The notes beneath the pieces are model-generated. The model was given only the letters and a program-made list of their open reading frames with translations. It did not search any database and was not told the DNA's origin. Shown here piece by piece: positions 59,240 through 64,000 of a stretch of DNA of 64,000 nucleotides (the stretch's first letter is position 1; each line of letters starts with the position of its first letter). The position numbers and the translations under genes are program-made. Source of the stretch: Alicyclobacillus mali (GTDB lineage: Bacteria > Bacillota > Bacilli > Alicyclobacillales > Alicyclobacillaceae); assembly GCF_017329565.1 (NCBI RefSeq), contig NZ_JAFMTT010000017.1. One strand, written 5' to 3'.

Positions 59240-60784
59240 CTAGCTGCAGTACTGCAGTCTAGGAAAACGTTTCATAAGCTTCTTTAGTTCATCCAGGTGC
59301 TTTCTTTTATCCGCCTCTGTTGAAGAGTATTCTTGTTCCAATAAAGCCAGTTTGTCCTTTGATTCTTTTTCCTCGTCAATCATCAACATCTCTTCCCTGT
59401 GAAGATCATGATATTCGCCATGCATCTGAATGTAAGTTGCGTAGTGTGGCGAATCTAAGACACAATCTTCGAGAGTAGCGGTTTCCAGTAGGGACACAAC
59501 CATGCGGTCCAGGATATCGTTTTCTTTCCGTTGGTTATACATGATCTTGGTTCCTAGTATGGAGATGTTTATTGAATTTAAGACGCTATCTACAACCCTT
59601 TCGGTCTTCCCTTCGATGATCGAACGTAAGTTTGCAGTGGCTGACCTGCAATCTGACAGCTCGGTTGCTTGTAACGAGAAGGCGTCATTGATTTTCCAGA
59701 TATCAAAACTTCTCTCAGTCGAAAGAAGTTGCTTCAACTGCGTGCGTATTTCAGATTTTAACTTACCAACTTGGGATTTCCGGGTTTTGATCTCACTCAA
59801 GCGAGTGGAAAGACTCTTGATTTGATTCTGAATCTGTTCCTGGTCGAAAACTAAGGTTCGTTGGGTTTCTGCTAGCGATCGGTACTGGTGACTTACGTGT
59901 TTCCATTGCTCAATGAGAGGCTCATAATTAACAGGATCATTTGCATTCCGACACAGGATGATTTGAGTCACAAGACCTGGCAGTAATCTCTTCTGGTGGG
60001 TGCTGTTTCCGTACCATACGTACACTCCGCCCATTGCCGCGAGAATGGCCAAAAAAATTGGTCCTGACAGAAACGCGATTGAAGTTGAAAGTCCAATGTA
60101 AGCGGAAAAAGGCAGTGTTACGCCAAACAAGCCACTCATCCATGCCAATAAGGTACTTGCTGTTGTGTAGAAAGAAAATCCAGCCACTTCGACTGCTCCG
60201 GAAAACAGCAGTGCGGAGCCACCTGTGGACATCACCCGGCGCAGAACTTCACTTGAGAATTCGTCGATCTTCAACGATGTTTTTATTTCCTGGATCATTT
60301 CGGGCGGAAGGTGGGGAATGGCCTCAAGTAGATTGGCAGTAACCACATCAGGATTTCTCTGAAATTCAGCATCCATCTTCTCAAAGAATGCATCCACTTG
60401 GTGATGCATAAATTCATCGAGGGTGACTCCCTTGAACGTTTTGTCTTGTTCTCTGGCGATCTCAAGTACTTTAAAAACAATGTCATTGCCCTCTTCGAAC
60501 AACGAGTCGGGAGATACGAAACTCCGACGAGGAATGACTTGAACGCATTGACTCATCGATTCAAGCAATTCCAACTGCAATTGTGCATCGGTTCGATCCT
60601 CTAGCCTGTTTAATATATTTTTCAAGGTGGCCTTCAGGGCATCTTTCTCATTGCGCGTGATGGTCTTGCGTAAAGATGCAAGAAATGCATGAAGCAAATT
60701 TGCTTCGTTAAAGAGGGCGTAAGTAACTCTCAGTTGTTCGCCCTTCATGCATACTATTGAATCAATCAATACTTTGCCGTCCAT
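59240..60784 (-). CDS. Low-GC 514-residue membrane/coiled-coil protein, unknown (YaaW-like middle part)
   Basis: I recognise no full-length family. Residues 1-120 are mixed helical; 120-185 contain FFEKMDAEFQRNPDVV and LPPEMIQEIKTSL; 190-262 are hydrophobic with small residues (GGSALLFSGAVEVAGF, ILAAMGGVYVWYG) and are followed by LLPGLVTQIILCR. This order resembles the YaaW/UPF0174 type of proteins. Residues 290-370 and 430-510 are long charged helices, probably coiled coils. The gene is about 43% GC against about 60% around, lies beside decayed IS elements and has only a weak SD (GGGGTG). Transfer is likely. A role in defence or membrane surveillance is a guess. Confidence 0.75.
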   Translation of the reverse strand: MDGKVLIDSIVCMKGEQLRVTYALFNEANLLHAFLASLRKTITRNEKDALKATLKNILNRLEDRTDAQLQLELLESMSQCVQVIPRRSFVSPDSLFEEGNDIVFKVLEIAREQDKTFKGVTLDEFMHHQVDAFFEKMDAEFQRNPDVVTANLLEAIPHLPPEMIQEIKTSLKIDEFSSEVLRRVMSTGGSALLFSGAVEVAGFSFYTTASTLLAWMSGLFGVTLPFSAYIGLSTSIAFLSGPIFLAILAAMGGVYVWYGNSTHQKRLLPGLVTQIILCRNANDPVNYEPLIEQWKHVSHQYRSLAETQRTLVFDQEQIQNQIKSLSTRLSEIKTRKSQVGKLKSEIRTQLKQLLSTERSFDIWKINDAFSLQATELSDCRSATANLRSIIEGKTERVVDSVLNSINISILGTKIMYNQRKENDILDRMVVSLLETATLEDCVLDSPHYATYIQMHGEYHDLHREEMLMIDEEKESKDKLALLEQEYSSTEADKRKHLDELKKLMKRFPRLQYCS

Positions 60785-61090
60785 AATGACACCCCAATTT
60801 TACGTGTAGTTATCTTGCTTTCTATAAACAGCCAATAGCTTATCATATAGAACCTTAGAATTTCAAATCTGTTATATGTGTTCTTGTGCTGAGTACAATT
60901 GTGGAACATTATGAACACAGACGCGTACTAAGGCTGTTGCGTAAACATTGCAAAATTCTCGCATGGTATTCGCTCGTCCACCGTTCAGCCCAATGTCGAC
61001 AAATGCGGTGGGGCGACACCCCCAGATGATGCAAACGAGAACCTTGCATAGGCATTTGCTTCGCTGCACGAAGTGGATTTCAATGAAGAA
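60785..61090. other. Gap between the unknown gene and a broken hydrolase
   Basis: About 300 bp of AT-rich sequence with no gene I can support. The part at 60930-61090 replaces the rest of a truncated alpha/beta hydrolase gene and is probably a relic of a mobile element or a deletion scar. Confidence 0.4.
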
Positions 61091-61275
61091 AGATTTGAGA
61101 GGGCGAGATCGCGAAACGGCGCGTTGTTGCCGACGCGTTCGTCCCGGTCATTCGGCCCAGAGCCGTGGACCAAGAGCGCGGCGGGCAAGTCGCACTTTTC
61201 GCCGTCCGGGAGAGACAGGCGGCCCGGCAGCGGATGGTCCGTGTCCGAACCGACGATTACGTCTTCCTCGAGCAT
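61091..61275 (-). pseudogene. Alpha/beta hydrolase, N-terminal fragment
   Basis: From ATG 61275, behind GAGGAGG, the first 55 or so residues read LPGRLSLPDGEKCDLPAALL, then VHGSGPNDRDERVGNNAPFR and DLA. This is the start of the serine-hydrolase family with the HGSGP oxyanion motif, but the catalytic Ser, Asp and His parts are missing: the frame runs on into unrelated sequence. It lies 30 bases after the coiled-coil gene on the same strand, so it was probably in one operon. Confidence 0.8.
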
Positions 61276-61305
61276 GAGACCGTCCTCCTCGCCGCGGTTC
61301 ACATG

Positions 61306-61761
61306 TCACACGGAACGAGCTCGACGAAGCCGGAGCAGTTCGGAGTCGTGTTCCAGCGCGCGCACCGCCAAGGTCTCGAGCATGCGATGGTGTTGCGCCT
61401 GCGTGCCTCGCACGTCCACAATGTCCGAACGAAGCCCGGCGTACATCGTGTTGGTGGCGGCCACCATGGAGATCAATTGGGTTAGATGATGTTCATGGCG
61501 CGCCAAGGTGAGGGACTGCTCATCCAGCAGGCGCCCGTGTTCGCGGAGCAGATTCGTGTGCTCATCCAGCGTCTCGGTGTGGCGTCGCAACATCTCAGCT
61601 TGCGTCACCAGTTGATGTTCAACCGCTGAGAGGCGAGTTTCGACGCGATCGAGTCGCCCCTCGACGCCATCGAGCCGACGCTCGATATCCTGTCTCAGGT
61701 CTGCGATCAGGCCCTGGAGCCCCTCAATCGCTGTCAGAATGGACTGGGACTGTTGTTCCAT
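61306..61761 (-). CDS. Coiled-coil protein, unknown
   Basis: The 151-residue protein starts at ATG 61761 behind AAGGAG. From residue 10 to about 110 it is one long heptad pattern (LIADLRQDIERRLDGVEGRL, RVETRLSAVEHQLV and similar units), rich in Arg, Glu, His and Leu, as in small tail-fibre-like or structural coiled coils seen in Firmicutes. No enzymatic motif is present. The high GC shows that it belongs to the host chromosome and not to the IS island. Confidence 0.65.
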   Translation of the reverse strand: MEQQSQSILTAIEGLQGLIADLRQDIERRLDGVEGRLDRVETRLSAVEHQLVTQAEMLRRHTETLDEHTNLLREHGRLLDEQSLTLARHEHHLTQLISMVAATNTMYAGLRSDIVDVRGTQAQHHRMLETLAVRALEHDSELLRLRRARSV

Positions 61762-62200
61762 CGATCACGCGCTCCTTGCCTAGACGAGGATAGGGAAAAC
61801 AACCACCATGAATCGATAGAGCGATGATAATCCTGTTCAGAAAGAGGATCAAGAGGATTAAACTTATCATTTTGTAAACGAAATCTACGTAAGTAGAGGA
61901 CTTTTCGTTTCCAGGATTGCATCTATCTACTATCAGGGCTTGCACTGGGGTAACTCACGCGCTGTCACAACGAGTGTGATACGTTACGATGAATCTATCA
62001 CATGGACGGCATCGAGTCACCTGAGGCGTCCGATAATTTCCATATAGACGCGACGTTCGCAGGGTCGAAGAAGGATCGCACTTCACGGAGGTATGGACGT
62101 GCTGAGAGCAGTCAACGCACCTCACCGCCTGGGCATTGAGGTGAGTGGAGATACTGAAGATTTTCAAACGCATTCCATGGGCGGCGGAATACGTGAACGA
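61762..62200. other. 439-bp region without a recognised gene
   Basis: The sequence next to 61.8-62.0 kb is AT-rich and has stop codons in all frames. A short frame at 62093 leads into the DUF2785 remnant but its first part shows no family similarity. Confidence 0.4.
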
Positions 62201-62825
62201 CAGCTCGTGCGAATTGGGCGACCTGGAGGTTTCCCCGTGATGTTCCGTCTGCCTCCCTGCGGGAACTTGTGCATGCCGAAGATGCCCTTTTGCGCGAGCT
62301 TGCACGATGTGGATCTCGTCCACGGCGCAATGGCGCCCATTTTGCGGTACGCTGCCGTAGAACGCGATCGGCGCGGCTTCGTGCCTGGAAAGGGCTGGGC
62401 GCACACTGTCGCTCACACCGCCGACGCCTTGTGGGATCTTTGGATGGCTCGCTTTGTTCGGCCGATCGCGTGACGCCACAAATCACGGTACAGCACGCCA
62501 ACAACGCCAACCGAATGCATTTGCTGCATGCGACGAAAGGGTATCTCGCCCGCGAACAAGGGGCTGAGCCGTGGTGCGCGCTATTAGTGCGTGGCTCGCG
62601 GAGAACTGGTCGATCCAAGCTGAGCGGGGAAGTGAAGATGGGAACGACATGCGGCACTTCTTGCACATGCGCGGCCGTGTGTCCGGATCTTCTATGCGGC
62701 CAAGAGTGTCGGGATGGCCAGAGCCCATGGCTTCACTGCGCCGGCGGACGTCGATAAACATAGCCGCCTTGGCGGAGTCCTTGTACCAGTACCCCAGCAG
62801 GACCCAATTTGCAGCGGAGGCGTGA
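62200..62825 (+). pseudogene. DUF2785-family protein, frameshifted remnant
   Basis: One frame contains GFVPGKGWAHTVAHTADALW, the hallmark of DUF2785 (usually G-x-x-x-GKGWAHa-x-AH-x-AD). Following pieces are in other frames: NRMHLLHATKGYLAREQG and then DMRHFLHMRGRVSGS, which match the order of later DUF2785 segments. At least two frameshifts separate them. The end overlaps the 3' end of the regulator gene on the other strand. The limits are approximate. Confidence 0.55.
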
Positions 62826-63416
62826 TACGAGTTTGGCGATGCCTTTCGGATTTACGTGCCCTTGCCACAGGGTCTCGGCAATTTCACTGCGCGTCACGAT
62901 CTCATCCTCTCGGCTGATGAGGAGATCCAGTAGCTTCGCCTCCATCTCGGAAAGCGGAACCAAGCGGTGATCAATGAGCAAGCAGCGTTCGCCCTGCTTG
63001 TAATGAACGCCGAGTCCGAGATTCACCGATGCCAGAGGAAGGGCAGGCTGGCCGTCCGGTACGCTGAATCGCCTCAGAAAAGTCTGCGCATCTCCGCTGA
63101 TGAATGTGCGAATGGCGGAGAGCGGGTCGGTCAAAAATCCAGACAGGCCGAGATCGCGGGCGCGTTGCCAGTCGCGCTCGGTGAGTGCCGACCGAACCAA
63201 AACGTAGTGCAGTCGGTGTCGCGGAGAAGACTCTAACATCTCCCAGAATGCATCATTCAACTTCAGCGCTCCATCAATGAAGACGTCTTCCGAACTTGCT
63301 GCAGCGAGCGCGACGACGCGCTCGGCCTTCCTGCACGTCCGCAGCTCACATTCCTCCAGTACGACGGAAAGCATGCGCGCGAGACACAGTTCGTCTGTGC
63401 ACAGGATGATACGCAT
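62733..63416 (-). CDS. OmpR-type DNA-binding regulator with atypical receiver
   Basis: The 227-residue protein starts at ATG 63416 with AGGAG upstream. The C-terminal 95 residues form a good winged helix: VPLSEMEAKLLDLLISREDE, VTRSEIAETLWQGHVNPKGI and KLVSRLRCKLG, VQGLRQGGYVYR. The N-terminal half (IILCTDELCLARMLSVVLEE) has the receiver shape but lacks the usual DD pair and the K of the KP motif; the Asp in DVFIDG may be the phosphoacceptor site. No kinase gene is near. It may work without phosphorylation. Confidence 0.75.
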   Translation of the reverse strand: MRIILCTDELCLARMLSVVLEECELRTCRKAERVVALAAASSEDVFIDGALKLNDAFWEMLESSPRHRLHYVLVRSALTERDWQRARDLGLSGFLTDPLSAIRTFISGDAQTFLRRFSVPDGQPALPLASVNLGLGVHYKQGERCLLIDHRLVPLSEMEAKLLDLLISREDEIVTRSEIAETLWQGHVNPKGIAKLVSRLRCKLGPAGVLVQGLRQGGYVYRRPPAQ

Positions 63417-63510
63417 GGGTTCACGCTCCTGACCATCCACGCAAGGTGCTTCTTCTCAAGTCTACACATTCTTGTTCAATATCCCATGTCCGGAACTTCT
63501 ATTGCTAGCA

Positions 63511-63673
63511 AAATGCTAGCGAACTTCCTCTCGTCGATCGCGTAGACTACTTCCTGAATGTTGTTATTGGTTCAGCAGTCGACTACCGGCAAGGTTCAGT
63601 TGTGACGTTCAACACGGCCAGCGTGAAACTTGCCGGTGATCCGAAGACGTACGCAATCAGCGCTGGAGTGTGA
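63511..63673 (+). pseudogene. C-terminal tail of an unidentified gene
   Basis: An open frame without a start codon reads ELPLVDRVDYFLNVVIGSAV and VDYRQGSVVTFNTASVKLAG up to a TGA at 63671-63673, four bases before the lipoprotein ATG. The beginning is missing: a TAG stands in frame at about 63505. It looks like a deleted gene. The family was not recognised. Confidence 0.35.
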
Positions 63674-63676
63674 TCC

Positions 63677-64000
63677 ATGAAGCGAATCAGAAGATGGGAG
63701 ATGCGAGCGGCTGTCTTGCTCGCCGTTTGCGGGGCATTGCTCATCACGACGGGATGCGGGGCTCAGCCTGTCTATGAGAATTCCGTCGTCATTCCAAAGC
63801 CATCAAACGATTACGAACACGTGATTGAGGATCCGGTGGATCAGCGGTTCGTGCTGTACGACGAAAAGAATAAAGCCGCCGTGAGTTGGACCAACGTGCC
63901 CAACGAGTTCGTATACAATTTTGCGACGCCCTCTGACGTGTACACCATCGGTAACAGTCTGACGAATCATTTTTCTATCGTGCGGTTGGCCAACGGAACG
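63677..64000 (+). CDS. Lipoprotein, N-terminal part (cut by window end)
   Basis: An open frame from ATG 63677, with GGAG nine bases before, runs to the window edge (108 codons). It starts MKRIRRWEMRAAVLLAVCGA, and the lipobox LITTGC gives a lipid-modified Cys at residue 27. The mature part (QPVYENSVVIPKPSNDYEHV, then DQRFVLYDEKNKAAVSWTN) shows no family I know. It should face outward on the membrane. Confidence 0.75.
   Translation, partial: MKRIRRWEMRAAVLLAVCGALLITTGCGAQPVYENSVVIPKPSNDYEHVIEDPVDQRFVLYDEKNKAAVSWTNVPNEFVYNFATPSDVYTIGNSLTNHFSIVRLANGT

Noticed and set aside
62483..62761. Minus-strand frame with a CKKC motif that looks like a transposase zinc ribbon
   Set aside because: There is only one Cys pair and no transposase sequence around it; the opposite strand fits DUF2785 pieces better.
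1..64000. CRISPR arrays, rRNA genes, prophage or integrase modules
   Set aside because: No spaced direct-repeat array, rRNA sequence, integrase or phage structural gene was seen.

Overview
The window looks like chromosome of a GC-rich, Gram-positive, aerobic Bacillales of the Alicyclobacillus type. The evidence is a Firmicutes-type aa3 menaquinol oxidase operon (qoxABCD) with ctaA, gatCAB, pcrA-ligA and a ytr-like GntR/ABC operon, all with strong AGGAGG-type ribosome binding sites, frequent TTG/GTG starts and about 60% GC. The genus is an inference from composition and gene set; no rRNA is present to confirm it.

Left part (1-7.2 kb): the end of a DUF2399 protein (JetD-like, Wadjet-type), a TRIC/UPF0126 membrane protein that may start at an AUC codon, a Pyr_excise-family protein, a fragment of an EAL domain, then a tight plus-strand run of glycosyltransferase, APS kinase, sulfotransferase, nitroreductase and aroA. 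The middle three-gene core makes PAPS and uses it to sulfate an acceptor that is probably a glycan.

7.2-17 kb is mostly minus strand: an RND exporter, a five-gene ytr-like operon (GntR regulator, two ABC ATPases, two permeases) with a consensus promoter and a perfect palindromic operator, RNase Z and an MFS exporter. The exporter is divergent from a MarR regulator that is translationally coupled to a cation/proton antiporter. 19-23 kb holds an ABC exporter plus a DesK/DesR-like two-component system behind a perfect CRP/FNR-type palindrome, then a phosphoesterase convergent with a UDG-like protein.

24.8-29.7 kb is the terminal oxidase and heme A unit, closed by a good terminator. 29.8-48.3 kb is ordinary chromosome: a D,D-carboxypeptidase, O-methyltransferase, a NAGPA-domain protein with a propeller-like partner, oxidoreductases, a DUF420 (CtaM-like) protein, GtrA plus a two-component system, tRNA-Pro(CGG), a DOPA-dioxygenase-like protein, GNATs, pcrA and ligA. 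A 577-bp non-coding, structured gap follows, then a secreted metalloprotease, gatCAB and an RlmCD-type methyltransferase.

From 55.3 kb onward the DNA becomes AT-richer and decayed. An IS630 copy is split by an IS1634-type element with a 7-bp target duplication; removing the element and one repeat copy restores the IS630 reading frame. Both transposases are broken. Beyond them lie a low-GC 514-residue membrane/coiled-coil protein of unknown function, a truncated alpha/beta hydrolase, a coiled-coil protein, a frameshifted DUF2785 remnant, an atypical OmpR-type regulator and the start of a lipoprotein cut by the window edge. The most likely places for undescribed biology are the 59.2-60.8 kb gene, the PAPS/sulfotransferase cassette and the 48.4-48.7 kb structured gap.
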